Source: Doryteuthis pealeii (Eukaryota; Mollusca; Cephalopoda; Myopsida; Loliginidae). From it: DNA of 64,000 nucleotides. Shown here piece by piece: positions 11,520 to 22,325 of this stretch. The notes under the pieces are model-generated. The model was given only the letters and a program-made list of their open reading frames with translations, was not told where the DNA came from and ran no database searches. How positions within the stretch are numbered: the first letter of the stretch is position 1; the number at the start of each line of letters is the position of its first letter. Position numbers and translations under genes: made by a program. The stretch lies in contig CM042150.1 in assembly GCA_023376005.1 (NCBI GenBank), positions 80,692,692-80,756,691 of the forward strand, in the 5' to 3' direction.

Positions 11520-11898
11520 TAAATTGGCGGAACTAGAAATCCGGGTAAGAATTTACATTGTCCAACCAAAGAAGTATTGTGATTATCTTGATTATTTAGA
11601 AGAGTCCTGGAGATCTGAAGAGATTTGCTGTCGCTTGGAAAGTCAAAGAGCTCTAATTTCCACTGTTGATAAAACTCACTTTGAGTATAATAATGATGTG
11701 ATGCATTGGGAACGGTCACAAAAAGTTCAGAAAACAGACAAGAGGAATTCGAAATCAGAGGAAAAGTTGAGACCATCCAGACAACAGTATTATTCAAAGT
11801 GGCTAGAAATACTCAGGAGAGTCCTGGAAGACTCCTTGTCACGGATACTCCCGTAAAAGACCATCAGCTACGCTGATCTGAAAAATCACAAGGAGTGA
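11520..11898 (+). pseudogene. Dong/R4-like retrotransposon 3' fragments (D1, composite)
   Basis: Two pieces of the same 3' end lie in series: about 11,520-11,640 (a GGAACTAGAAATCCG block, then AGTCCTGGAGATCTGA) and about 11,700-11,898 (CATTGGGAACGGTCAC to the terminal AAGGAGTGAAATAAT). The encoded C-terminus is scrambled. The fragment ends directly in an (AAT)n array. Confidence 0.7.
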
Positions 11899-11973
<75 letters not shown>

Positions 11974-11998
11974 AAGAAGAAGAAGAAGAAGAAGAAGA
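11899..11998. repeat. (AAT)n-(AAG)n array at a retrotransposon junction
   Basis: An AAT run followed by an AAG run separates fragments D1 and D2; the same arrangement recurs at 12,124-12,197. Confidence 0.95.
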
Positions 11999-12122
11999 AT
12001 ATCTGGAAATCAGAGAAGAATTGAGACCATCCAGATTACTGCACTGCTGCAAAGAGAAGAGTCCTGCTTCTTGTCATACTCCCGTAAAAGACCATCAGCT
12101 TACGCTGATCTGAAAAATCACA

Positions 12123-12160
<38 letters not shown>

Positions 12161-12345
12161 GAAGAAGAAGAAGAAGAAGAAAAGAAGAAGAAGAAGAATA
12201 TCTGGAAATCAGAGGAAGAATTGAGACCATCCAGATTACTGCACTGCTGCAGTCGGCTAGAATACTCAGAAGAGTCCTGGAGACTTGGGGAGACTTGTTT
12301 TCACTCAGTCTCCACTGAAATACCAAATTCAAAATTCAAAAGGAG
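11999..12345 (+). pseudogene. Dong/R4-like 3' fragments D2 and D3
   Basis: D2 (11,999-12,123) and D3 (12,198-12,345) start at the same point, AATATCTGGAAATCAGAG, directly after an (AAG)n run, and both code for the extreme C-terminus. The shared truncation point and shared AAT-AAG leader suggest that one duplicated from the other, not two independent insertions. Confidence 0.75.
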
Positions 12346-12832
12346 TGGAAATAATCAACTAAATAGTATGTGCACAAACCGGAATCTGTCCTGAAGAATG
12401 AGACGCATAAAATTCTTTGAGGTACAGACGGATCACCTAATCCCAGCTAGGAGACAAGATCCGGTACTGATCAACAAGAAGAGAATTTGTCATCTCGTGG
12501 ATTTTGCCGTGCCGGTCGATCACGAGTGAAATGTGAAAGAAAGCGAAAAGATAAACAAATACTTGGACCTTGCCAGAGAATTAAAACAAACTGTGGAACA
12601 TGGGGAAGATCGTGCCAATTGTAATTGTGCCCTAGGAACGGTCCACAGAGGTCTGGAAAAGAGTCTGGATGAACTGGAAATCCGAGGAAGAATCGATACC
12701 ATCCAGACTACAGCATTGTTGAGATAGGCTGGAATACTCAGGAGAGTCCTGTAGACCTGAGGAGACTTGCTGTCACTCAACCTCTAGTGAACTACCGGCT
12801 ACGGCAGGTGTGAAAAACTCGAATGGAGTGAA
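12346..12832 (+). pseudogene. Dong/R4-like retrotransposon C-terminus (D4)
   Basis: The decayed coding tail shows TDHLIPAR, then VLINKK, then HLVDFAVP, YLDLAREL and a C-terminal ELEIRGRIDTIQTTALLR. The family motif R-P-D ... V-D-F looks like the PD-(D/E)XK restriction-like endonuclease of R2/R4-type non-LTR retrotransposons. Here PD is lost (RRQDP) and there is a stop after the D-H pair. The 3' end AATGGAGTGAAATAAT runs into (AAT)n at 12,833-12,885. Confidence 0.75.
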
Positions 12833-12838
12833 ATAATA

Positions 12839-12878
<40 letters not shown>

Positions 12879-12885
12879 TAATAAT

Positions 12886-13433
12886 AAAGAGAGTACATGA
12901 CTAGGCACGACTCGGTGGGAAAGATAAACCTGGGAATTGTACAAGAATTTCAATTTTCACCATACAACTAAATGGTATATACAAAAGCCTGTATCTTTCC
13001 TGAATAATGAGACGCATAAAATTCTGTGGGACTTTGAGAAGACGGATCACGTAATCCCGGCCAAGAGACCGGGCCTAGTATTGATCGACAAGAAGAAGAG
13101 ACCTTGTCATCTCGTGGATTTTGTCGTCCCGGCCGACCACCGAGGGAAAATGAAAGAAAGCGAAAATATAAACAAATACTTGAACCTTGCCAAAGAACTG
13201 AGGAAACTGTGAAACATGAAGGTTAAAGTCGTACCAATTGTAATTGATGTCCTTGGAACGGTCCCAAAAGCTCTGGAAAAGAATTTGGGTGAATTGGAAA
13301 TCAGAGGAAGAATTGAGACCATAAAAACTACAGCACTGTTAAGATCGTCTAGAATACTCAGAATAGTCCTGGAGATTTGCGGAGACTTACTATCGCTCAG
13401 GCCCCAGTAAACCACCGGCTAAGGCAGGTATTA
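12886..13433 (+). pseudogene. Dong/R4-like retrotransposon C-terminus (D5)
   Basis: This is the longest copy in the chain. It starts upstream with a block like AGTACATGACTAGGCACGAC and reads through DFEKTDHVIPAKRP, HLVDFVVPAD, NINKYLNLAKEL, and, after a frame break near 13,212, a tail ending RGRIETIKTTALLRSSRILR. In the putative nuclease motif PD has become PG while the later D is kept. The 3' end passes into (AAT)n at 13,434-13,466. Confidence 0.8.
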
Positions 13434-13466
<33 letters not shown>

Positions 13467-13915
13467 CTCTGGGACTTTGAAATAAAAACGGATCACCTTG
13501 TCCTAGCAAGAAGACCAGACCTAGTGTTGATAAACAAAAAAGAAAGAACTTGTAAACTGGTGAATTTCGCAGTTCCAGCAGATCACAAGGTGAAGCTAAA
13601 GGAAAATGAAAAAATGGATAAATATCTTGACCTTGCCAGAGAACTGAAAAAGTTATGGAATATGAAAGTGAAAGTGATACCAATTGTAGTTGGTGCACTT
13701 GGAACGGTCGCAAAAGAATTAGAAAAGGGTTTGGAAAGTTTGGAAATCAAAGAAAGCATTGAAACCATTCAGAACACTGCACTGCTGCAATCTGCCAGAA
13801 TACTCAGAAGAGTCCTGGAGACCTGAGGAGACTTGCTGTCACTCAGACTCCAGTGAAAGACCATTAGCTAATGCTGATGTGAAAACTCAAAAGGAGTAAA
13901 TAATAATAATATGCA
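13467..13915 (+). pseudogene. Dong/R4-like retrotransposon C-terminus (D6), restriction-like endonuclease region
   Basis: This is the best-preserved reading frame of the chain (13,467-13,826). It begins LWDFEIKTDHL straight out of (AAT)n, then ARRPDLVLINKK (PD at about residues 47-48 of the frame starting at 13,377), KLVNFAVPADHKVK, DKYLDLARELKKLW and a C-terminus ending ARILRRVLET. The spacing fits PD-(D/E)XK nucleases of R2/R4-type elements, which nick the target DNA. The second acidic residue is N here where relatives have D, so the site is probably dead. It ends AAAAGGAGTAAATAAT. Dong elements of the R4 clade are known to insert into TAA repeats, which matches every junction here. Confidence 0.8.
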
Positions 13916-14510
13916 TAACAGTTCTATCATCATCTTCGACGCCATGACTAATAAAATGTCTCTGAATTTCTATCCACTTTTAAATACAAGCAGTAACATC
14001 AACGCAACCGCTGATGTGCACAATAATAATTATAAAGAATGAGCCGACAGTCAAAAAGATAGCGATGTGAGTTAATGAAATAGCAATTATTCTCAAAACG
14101 ATCGTCAATGCGATCAATAAATTAGTTTACATCCGGGTTGCTCGTGCGAGATCTTCAAAGATATTTTCAAATTTCACGCTTTTGGTAAGGCTGGCATTCT
14201 CTTTTCTTTGCGCAGTGCCATAGAAGATTATATTTCTTGGATACAAATAGAGTTCCGAGACCAACGAGACGGAGATGCTGACTGTACGAAGGAGCGGAGA
14301 GGGGAAGGATTATTCCTACTTTATTTATTTCCGTTGTATTTGAAAAGCGTTTTTTTTTCTTCTGGATTTCCATTTTCATCCGTCGTAGACTAAGCCATGC
14401 GTGAAACACGAACAGATGAGTCTATGCCGAACCTGCACATGTATTTCCGGTTTTCGTTGGCGTCCACACGTCGCGCTTTAAAAAATGCGATACGCAACAG
14501 TTTCAGGAGG
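13916..14510. other. Spacer without recognised feature
   Basis: Mixed-composition sequence with short frames on both strands and no recognisable domain. A TTTGCGCAGTG block at about 14,206 resembles the start of U4 snRNA but the match does not continue. Confidence 0.55.
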
Positions 14511-14780
14511 CGTCTGTGTGTTATGGTTATCATCATAGAAAATGGATGGACGACACGAGTTCAAATCCTGGACGAGGCTATTTGTCTTTCATATAGCGTT
14601 AATACCCTTGTGAAAGAAATGAATCCAAATATTCTCCCCCCAACTATGAGCCTGATCTGTTTAACCTTGATATAACAACCGTCTATGAGAAGGAAAACTT
14701 TGACTTCAAGCCTGTTAGATTCTCCTAAAAATTGGACTTGTGTCCCATTCTGCTCGTACATAGGGGTTAGGTAAATACAT
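14511..14780 (+). repeat. SINE family B copy
   Basis: A tRNA-like head (GTTATGGTTATC, then GAGTTCAAATCCTGGACGAG) followed by the body (TAGCGTTAATACCCTTG, CCTGATCTGTTTAACCTTG) and the tail CCTGTTAGATTC. Near full length but diverged. Confidence 0.8.
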
Positions 14781-15136
14781 ACCCAACAATTTCAGCTATA
14801 GAAAGATTGTGTCCTATATGAAATCATTTAGAAATCCACCCTCTGGTAGTTATTTTAACAAGTGGTCCCTAGCAAAAGTCATGAGACGGATTGCATTTGT
14901 TTAAATCAATGCTGTAAGTCTCTAAATGGCACTACTTTGAGTTGATTCATTACAACCTTTTGTATCGTTTCAATTATTCCCAAACGGTGACCAAGGACCG
15001 TGAACTTGAAAGCATTTTCTTTGGTTAATTGATTTTAATGGCATGTCAACCCGTCTAGGTTTGTTTTATGCCCGAAGGTTAAAAAATCGCATCCAATGTA
15101 CATTCATATTTACATTTTTGGTGTAGTTGTTTCTTA

Positions 15137-15290
15137 CCTCCAGTTATAGGTTAATAGCGGGTTAGACTGGAATATTTAAACGTAGTATGAACAGTAGAAT
15201 GAAAACACTGAATTCAAATCTGTTAGATGTCACTTCAAAATTGATCTTGAGTTACATTTTGCTTAGGTAAAGGGGCTGTATATTTTCACA
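15137..15290 (+). repeat. SINE family B, 3' fragment
   Basis: It retains the block from CCAGTTATAGGTTAATAGCG through TGAATTCAAATCTGTTAGAT to the CTTAGGTAAAGGGGC tail. The head is absent. Confidence 0.6.
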
Positions 15291-15489
15291 CTATAGTCCG
15301 AGCGAACGGTAAAATGCACTAAATAAAAGGTTATTTTTCTTGTTAATTAACTGGTCCTCTAGTCGGGTTTAGGTGAACCGTCTTATCTGGAAATCCAGTA
15401 GAATCTCGTGTGTCTTATTTTTTGGACGGATTCTGATTTGTGCATTTATAATTTTTTAGAATGGTCAAATCTTAATCGCTAGTACAGTT

Positions 15490-15612
15490 CCCAATGGATC
15501 GCCTTTCCCACACAGTCCTGTCTAGTTTTGTACTCATTTTGAGCTAGTTTGCTGCATTCGGTTATTATATGCTTGGCCGTTTTATTTTTGTTTTCACATG
15601 ACCTACACTTGC

Positions 15613-15615
<3 letters not shown>
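15490..15615 (-). pseudogene. Dong/R4-like fragment (internal part)
   Basis: This matches 25,880-25,945 and 16,645-16,715 (antisense of an ATCGCCTTTCCCACA-type block). It lies against an (ATT)n array at 15,615-15,643. Confidence 0.55.
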
Positions 15616-15645
<30 letters not shown>

Positions 15646-16148
15646 TCTCTCCATGAGATATTTTCCCACCCGCCTAAGCTGGTAGTTTACTGGAGGCTGA
15701 GTGACAGAAAGTCTCCACATGTATCCAGGACTCTACTGAGTATTCTTGCTAATCTTAACAGTGCTGTTATTTGAGGGTAGGGTCACGATTCTTCCTCGGA
15801 TTTCCAATTCCACAAGACTCTTTTCCATCCCTTAGGGAACATCCCAAGGGTCCCAATTACAATTGGTACACCTTTATCTTCATGTTCCACACTTTTTTCA
15901 TCTCTCAGGCCAGGTCCCAGTATTTGTAAAACTGTGATCCGCCGGGGCGGCAAAATCCATGAGATTATAATTTTTCTTCTCATTAATTGTCTCATAGCCG
16001 GGATTTGGTGATACATTTGCATCTCAATGTGCAAAAGGATTTTATGCGTTCTATTCTCTAGGACAAATTCCGGTTTGTGCATATATCCTTTAGAAGCATA
16101 CTGAAAATGTAATTTCTTCACAATTCCTAGTGTTGTATGGTCCTCGCC
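15616..16148 (-). pseudogene. Dong/R4-like retrotransposon C-terminus (D7)
   Basis: A reverse-oriented copy. The 3' end lies against (ATT)n at 15,615-15,643, and the tail AGTCTGAGTGACAGAAAG-like block and antisense coding follow. The coding part (KKLHFQYASKGYMHKPEFVL, then frameshifted PIVIGTLG) fits D4-D6, with the nuclease motif destroyed. The frame 15,783-16,586 extends beyond it into unrelated sequence and is not a gene. Confidence 0.75.
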
Positions 16149-17043
16149 CGGAAGATGGAACTTCCGGCTGAGGGACAAAGAGAAAGATAAAAATATATAT
16201 TTAAAAAGAAAGAGAAAGCGGAAGAGATAGTTTCCGGTGAAGGAAGCAGGGTGAAGATAACGAAATATATAACAAAGGTCCGTTATCAGATCAAAAAGAT
16301 AAAGATGTGTAGGCGTGTCGTCAATACAAAAAGCCAGAGGGTCAAGCCGACAGCAGTCAGCCGCCAGCGGAAAGGACACTTCACGTCTCCCGCCAGTAAC
16401 CACCCCTTGTGCACTCATTGTAAGCTCTGTGCCTTCACCACCCACACACCGAAGAAAATAAAGAAGTGTCTCTTTTGTACATACGTATCTGTTGTTATTG
16501 AAGCCAGTAGTTCGTAGCTGACTACTAACATACGCTTTGGGTACTGTGACCATACCCGCTACGTATACAGATACGCGATTTAGCAACGTGAAGAAGAGCC
16601 GCTATATAACATATAGAATTTGATGCCAGTATGCAACACTAGAGGATCACCATTCCTATACAGCCGTTCCTAGTTTGTACTCTGTTTGTGCTCGTTTGTT
16701 TCATTCGTTTATAATACGATTAACTATTTTGTCTCTGTCTCTACACATTCTGTATCTGTTGCGTCTTATCAATTTCTGCTTTATTTTTATTTTTATGGTA
16801 TTCTTTTGTGCTGCAATTATGAGAGATTCAGTTTCTCCAGGGTTTCCTCTTCTTAGCAACGTCTTCTCGTGTGCTAACTCTGCAGTTTGTCACTTGAAGT
16901 ATCAATATAGGTCTTTTTCTTACCATTTCTCTCTTCTTGTTTTTGTTGTATTTCTGCTTGTTCATATATTTCAAAGGCTTTTTCTGGCTGCTGCAATTAG
17001 CACTGTAGGATTATTTTTGGTATATATATATATATATATATAT
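16149..17043. other. Spacer with a Dong-like scrap
   Basis: No recognised gene. The piece at 16,640-16,715 again resembles the internal Dong-like block seen at 15,490 and 25,880. A (TA)n run occupies 17,020-17,044. Confidence 0.5.
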
Positions 17044-17225
17044 ATGTTTACCAACCCCTCTGCACGAGTAGGATGTGACACAAGGTCTATTTCTTAAGCG
17101 GAGTTTAACAGGTTTGAATTCAGTGTTTTCCTTCTTCTAGACCGGTTGCCTGACCAAGATTAAACAGCCCAATCTGCCCTACTATTTTCCCATAGCTGGA
17201 GGGAGAGTAGAATTCATACCTTGGT
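17044..17225 (-). repeat. SINE family B, 5'-truncated copy
   Basis: A reverse copy from the 3' end (CTGCACGAGTAGGATGTGAC) to the CAGCTATGGGT-type body block, ending before the head. Confidence 0.85.
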
Positions 17226-17231
17226 TATTAT

Positions 17232-17545
17232 TTTTGGTATATAAGCCGAGCTGCAATCTACCACTTAAACTAAGACTTAGACTAAGCGAGGTCAAGTGGT
17301 TTAAACCTCAGCCAATCAACAGCCCGAATACGTGGTGGGTAAACTACTTAATCGCTGATACTGACAGACGTCCATTTACAATCATTGACGAAGGACATGC
17401 AAGACTGAACAGCACCAAGGAACAACCAAAGGATTCTTTACCAAGGATCACGCTGTGTTTAACACAAAGGATCTCCGCTAGACAGCGCTCTTGCTTGAAG
17501 CCTAATCGTAACAAGCAGTTCCTTTCTTTTATTGGTGTGTAAGGG
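17232..17545 (+). repeat. Dispersed repeat family E, copy 2
   Basis: Matches 778-1,110 with the same block order: GTATATAAGCC, CTAAGCGAGGTCAAG, GAATACGTGG, CAACCAAAGGATTC, ACACAAAGGATCTCCGCT, AGACAGCGCTCTTGC. The frames through it are not conserved between copies, so it is non-coding. Confidence 0.7.
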
Positions 17546-17656
17546 CAGTCTCTCTTGTCTGAGGGTTTGGTGAATCTTCCGTGTCAGGAGACGCTATTTT
17601 GGTCACTTGACACAGGAACGCAAAGAGAGAACGCTCTTCTTCCGATGCCACTGAAC
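17527..17656 (+). repeat. Direct repeat of about 120 bp, copy 1
   Basis: The block TCTCTCTTGTCTGAGGGTTT to GAACAAGCCTGGA recurs at 18,011-18,133 with few changes. The intervening 350 bases share nothing else obvious. Confidence 0.85.
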
Positions 17657-17984
17657 AAGCCTGGACGTGCTTGTCATCTCTCTCCAGCTGACACCTACGG
17701 TGCACCCCAGACGCTACAGCCTCTACTTACAGTAAGTGGTTACCACTTTGTCTATTAACACTATTGTGTATGTTTGGACACTTGTGACATTAAATAGCCT
17801 GGGGAACTTTGTTCCCCTAATATGTTATAATAAAGTTATATAAATGTAACTAACGCTTTTTTTTGTTTTCCTAACTGAAGTATTCCGCATTGACTACTTA
17901 TCCTTTAAGTAGCCCAATGTTTTATAAGAACCAGTTAACACTCTGTGGACATCTTATAGGTGTATTAGTATTATTTCATTCCTT

Positions 17985-18235
17985 CAGAATGTTTCACGCC
18001 CGCCTTAGCTGGTGGTCTCTCTTGTCTAAGGGTTTTGGTGAATTTTCCGTCTCCAGGACGCTATTTTGGTCACGTGACACAGGAACGCAAGGAGAGAACG
18101 CTCTTCTTCCGATGCACTGAACAAGCCTGGAGACTGTTGTTGTTTACATGGTCTCGATTCTTCCTCAGATTTTCAATTCATTCAAACCTTTTTCCAGACC
18201 CCTTTGGATCATACCAATTGGGTAACCGTAACTAA
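17985..18235 (-). pseudogene. Dong/R4-like tail interrupted by the 120-bp repeat
   Basis: The Dong-like 3' tail in reverse (CACGCCCGCCTTAGCTGG) stops at about 18,010, the 120-bp repeat follows (18,011-18,133), and the Dong-like coding tail resumes (CTCGATTCTTCCTCAGATTT, CAATTCATTCAAACC, ATACCAATTGG). The repeat replaced or was inserted into part of the tail. Confidence 0.65.
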
Positions 18236-18239
18236 TTAA

Positions 18240-19075
18240 CCGTAGAGAGAAAATCAAACGTATGATCGGTAACAAAACAGGATTTCCTATATATTATTGC
18301 AGTATAAATGGAAGGCAGTTAGGAACCTGATGTTTAGATAAAATCAATTGGTAGATGAACTCCAAGATTCAATGGCCAGCTAACCCCAGATAAATAAATA
18401 AAACACCGTGGAGAATGTATGGAAAATCATTCGACTATCCCTCGTAAATACAACGATGGTAAAGTACTATGCATCACAGATAAAAGAAGCTGTGGTCGTC
18501 ACATCTTAAAGAAACATGACACATAGACATGATTCGTATTTCCTCGTCAAGTTTAACGAGAGTGAGAGACGAGTTAAATAAGCGTACACAAAAAGGTGAA
18601 AAAAGCACTGTCTCAGAATGTTGCTTCAATTGCACGCAAACGTCGTCTCGATTAAAGGAGTAGATAACTCCTGTCGCCAATCAAGAGACGCACAGTAATC
18701 GAAAATCAAATGAAACAACAAAAAAAAATCTAACTGAAATAAAAAAAAAATAAATAACTGAAAGAAAATGATAATAATGATAAAATTCTGTCTACTCTGA
18801 TATTCACACTCTTAGTGAATTGTAGACATTTTTAATATGTCTTTTGGCAAATTTCCTTAGCGTTCTATCCATTTAGTATTTGTACGTATTTCTATTTTGT
18901 TTAGACGTTTTTACCTTGTGTTACATTCCCTAGTCGACTTGTGAATTCGCGCCAAAGACTCATTCAAATGGAAATATAACAGCTTTAAGATTCTCAAAAA
19001 GATGAAATTGATTTTCTTTCTTTTTGATGTGATATTTCAAATGACTCTTAGGTTTTATAACTTTATATCAATAAC
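18240..19075. other. AT-rich spacer
   Basis: No recognised gene, RNA or repeat. Confidence 0.6.
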
Positions 19076-19080
19076 AGTAT

Positions 19081-19082
<2 letters not shown>

Positions 19083-19136
<54 letters not shown>

Positions 19137-19142
19137 ATATAT
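19083..19142. repeat. (TA)n microsatellite
   Basis: TA run with a single interruption. Confidence 0.97.
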
Positions 19143-19305
19143 CGTGCTATAGTGTGGTGTTCTTAATATCACTTGGTCCGTTTTAGCTCAAAGCGACGAT
19201 TTTAATTTTGTATTGTTTTTTTTAATCAAACAATTTTAATGAGAATTACTCCCCGAGAGATGGAAAAATGCTTAAAACTGTATGACAAGGAACTCGAACA
19301 TACCA

Positions 19306-19358
19306 GATAGATAGATAGATAGATAGATAGATTGACTGATTGATTGATAGATAGATGG
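19306..19358. repeat. (GATA)n microsatellite
   Basis: GATA/GATT tetranucleotide array. Confidence 0.95.
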
Positions 19359-19734
19359 AGAGATAAATGGGTAGGAAAAGAGTGAGAAAAGTATATATAT
19401 AAAAAAGATACTTAACTTGATACATATAAAATGTGTCTATCTTCTATTAATTTATTTTATTATTTATATCTTAACTAGTATTTTCTTTTATACATCATTA
19501 TACTCTAATGTTTAAATTTAAAATCTTTTTATTTTACTTGTCTATTTATATTTTAATATACTATTCTGTTTTTTCTGTCATGTCACCTTTTTGTCTGTCT
19601 GGACACCCTAGAAATCAACTTTGAGATGTATCTCTTTTTTTTTTCATTCACTTCCTGTTTCTATGGTTACACTCCCACACTGTTAAAAAATATTTTTTTT
19701 ATTATTTTTTTGTTTTTGTTTGAATTTATATATA

Positions 19735-19895
19735 TTCAGCTCTTTGGGTTTTTTGTGATATGCTTGTCCATAAGTGAATTGAGACCCATCTGATGAGGCG
19801 AAATTTGGGGAGCCGGTTTAAATCAACTTAGATTTATATGGGCCCCAATTTTCGTCGAAATAAATTTATTATGGGATTACTGTATTGAGTTCTTC

Positions 19896-19900
<5 letters not shown>
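19735..19900 (+). repeat. Penelope-like 3' region with eroded hammerhead
   Basis: CTGATGA at 19,790-19,796 is followed by GGC, a loop and GCC, but the GAAA expected after stem II reads GGTT, so the ribozyme core is broken. The sequence runs directly into a (TA)n array at 19,901-19,951, as PLE ends here tend to do. Confidence 0.4.
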
Positions 19901-19955
<55 letters not shown>

Positions 19956-19990
19956 AGTATTTTGGCAGCAAGTTATTATCTAGGCAAGTG

Positions 19991-20867
19991 TTGTTAAAAC
20001 GACGGAATATTTCTTTTTCATGATCTTTATCTGAAGTTTTTCTAGACTAATAATAATTTCCCCAACAAAATCGTTGACCAACACTTACGACTATATCTCC
20101 ATACCATCCACAAAAATAACAATAACAACACCACCGGCAATAACCGAATCCACCTATATTACAGGAATCAAATGCACACAACTACAGAACAGATGAAAAT
20201 GTAATAACCAACATCATACACCGACACTTCAAATCTGTTAACCAGCTAAAAAAAAGTGATTATCTACCACACTAAATTTAGAACGTCAAACCTACTCTAA
20301 ACCTAAAAACATTATAGTGTATAAATTTACTTGCCCATTTCGAGAGTGCCTCTCAGAAAACAAATAAAATATGAATACCTACATTGGACACACTACCACA
20401 ACACTCCCCTGTCGCCTTACATACCATATCTCCGATACTAGTGAACTAGTGCCATAGAACTAATTACCAAACGCTCCGACGAATTCACCTCCTCCGATAT
20501 AAGACATATCTAACCAAAAATACAAAAAACCTCTATAAAAATAGCAATAAGAAACGCCGATAAACCCAACATTAATAAAATAGCATTTAATATTGGAAAC
20601 AATATACTAAACATCTTCAATAACTAACACTAATCTTAGAAACCCCACAAAAATAATAGACCTTCCTAATTTGAAAATGCACTAGATAAAAGAACTAGAA
20701 AAAATACAATCCCCTGATGTGGACCGAAGAAACGGTTGAAAGCGCCAGGCTAAAGAATATGGGCATTTCCTATACCACCTGGATCCCAGAGTACGGAAAA
20801 TAACTATACGACTAGAAAAACTTCAGATAAAGGATCAAGAAAAATAAATATTCCGTTGTTCTTAACA
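19991..20867 (+). mobile_element. Penelope-like element copy bounded by inverted repeats (PLE-C)
   Basis: Inverted arms of about 55 bp (19,991-20,045 and 20,812-20,867; shared CTAGAAAAACTTCAGATAAA) bound the unit, and (TA)n arrays flank both sides (19,901-19,951 and 20,882-20,935). Inside, the plus-strand translation with several stops reads VYKFTCPFRECLSENK at about 20,316 and NTYIGHTTTTLPCRLTYHIS at about 20,373. That is a cysteine pair followed by a GIY-YIG-type core, as in PLE endonucleases. No reverse transcriptase remains. The inverted-flank structure fits PLE copies, which often carry an inverted partial end. Confidence 0.65.
20711..20760 (+). ncRNA. Hammerhead ribozyme-like motif (core mutated)
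   Basis: CTGATGT (20,714-20,720) has T where the core needs A. It is followed by a 5-bp hairpin II (GACCG with CGGTT, loop AAGAAA) and GAAA (20,738-20,741). It lies just 3' of the PLE-C coding relic, the expected place for a PLE hammerhead. Probably inactive. Confidence 0.45.
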
Positions 20868-20879
20868 AGACGTTCCTGG

Positions 20880-20938
<59 letters not shown>

Positions 20939-21316
20939 ACAAAAAAAAAGAAAGAAAGAGAGAAAATGAAAGCTAAGCATAAGAATCTTCTATAACCGAC
21001 TTTTTATTTTGAATTGGATGGATACATTGTTGCCATGTTTGCCACAATACATTGTCGCAATTTTGACTGGATGATAAACAGAAAATATTGGATACATATA
21101 CAAGGTAGGATCTTAAGCAATCGTTCTCAAAAAAATATTTCGAAAAAAAAATGAGAAATTGCAGTTATTCGCCCATTTCATTCATAACATAAAGAAGGGG
21201 GAAGGGAGGAGAAAGGAGAAAAAGAAGAAGAGGGAGAAAAAAAAGAAAAAAAAAAAAGAAAGTATCACCACGCAAAAAAAAAAACAAGAAAAACTTAAGC
21301 GCGTCATTTCTGATTT

Positions 21317-21358
21317 TCGTCTCTGATGATAAAGTTTCTTTGAAATCGATAAAACAAA
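21317..21358 (+). ncRNA. Hammerhead ribozyme-like motif, intact core
   Basis: CTGATGA (21,323-21,329), hairpin II AAAG-TTT-CTTT, GAAA (21,342-21,345), a self-complementary stem III TCGA, then TA as cleavage-site bases. Stem I is weak in this copy. Its downstream 60 bases match the arms of the 40.5-kb palindrome, so both derive from one element. A (TA)n array follows at 21,467-21,518. Confidence 0.65.
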
Positions 21359-21461
21359 AAAAAAACATCTTTTTGTTTTTAATTTTTATACGCATTGTAT
21401 TGCCTTCAAATTTCAATATATTATAACATACTTAACAATGCTTCAAGCAAATTACCAATTA

Positions 21462-21519
<58 letters not shown>

Positions 21520-22245
21520 GTTGTTAGAAAGTGCACGTATGCTTCTTTAAAGATATATGGAAGGAAAGATGGGAAGCATTGTTGGTTATAGTAAAAACAT
21601 GAAAATGTCTAAAATAAGTATAAACAAAAATTCAAAATTACGAATATTATCTTACTTTTAATCTAACACTCGAGGATTCATTTATTTTCTTTTTGTTCGT
21701 GTGTTTGTGATGAGGAAAATTTGCAGTCTATTAATATGCATTCCCAGTCTACTCATATGCATAATATCAAATGCATGTTAATAGACAACAAATTTACTCA
21801 ACAAAATCACCCAGACAAAAAGAATTCAAATAGATCCTTAAATTTAACGCGCTGATTTGGACTAAGTTTTGACTTAGGCACGTTCAATGTATATGCATAT
21901 TTTTAACAACAATCCCACACAAAATATAGCAGCTCTAATATATATGATTGCTGCAAATAACCTGTGGGGTCCCTCGTATGTGTGGGTCGTTGTCTCTTGG
22001 AAGCCCACATACGGAATAGAACATCAAAATTAAAACATTAAAACATTAAAATTAAACATAAAAGTCATTCAAGAAAAGTTTTTTTTAAGAAAGGACAGAA
22101 GCCTGTCTGAAATATTAAATTTTAAGATTAAAAGTAAATAACATTTATCATTTTTAAATTTGTTATTATTGTTTATTTTTCACTTGTCCAAGCTTTGTTT
22201 GTTATACTAGAGTATAACAAAAAAGCTTCATATCACCCATTACGT

Positions 22246-22325
<80 letters not shown>

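Noticed and set aside
14200..14300. U4 snRNA pseudogene suggested by TTTGCGCAGTG
   Set aside because: The match stops after 11 bases and the rest does not follow U4.
15783..16586. A 267-codon minus-strand protein-coding gene
   Set aside because: Its C-terminal half is a frameshifted Dong-like tail and its N-terminal half has no domain; the joined frame is accidental.
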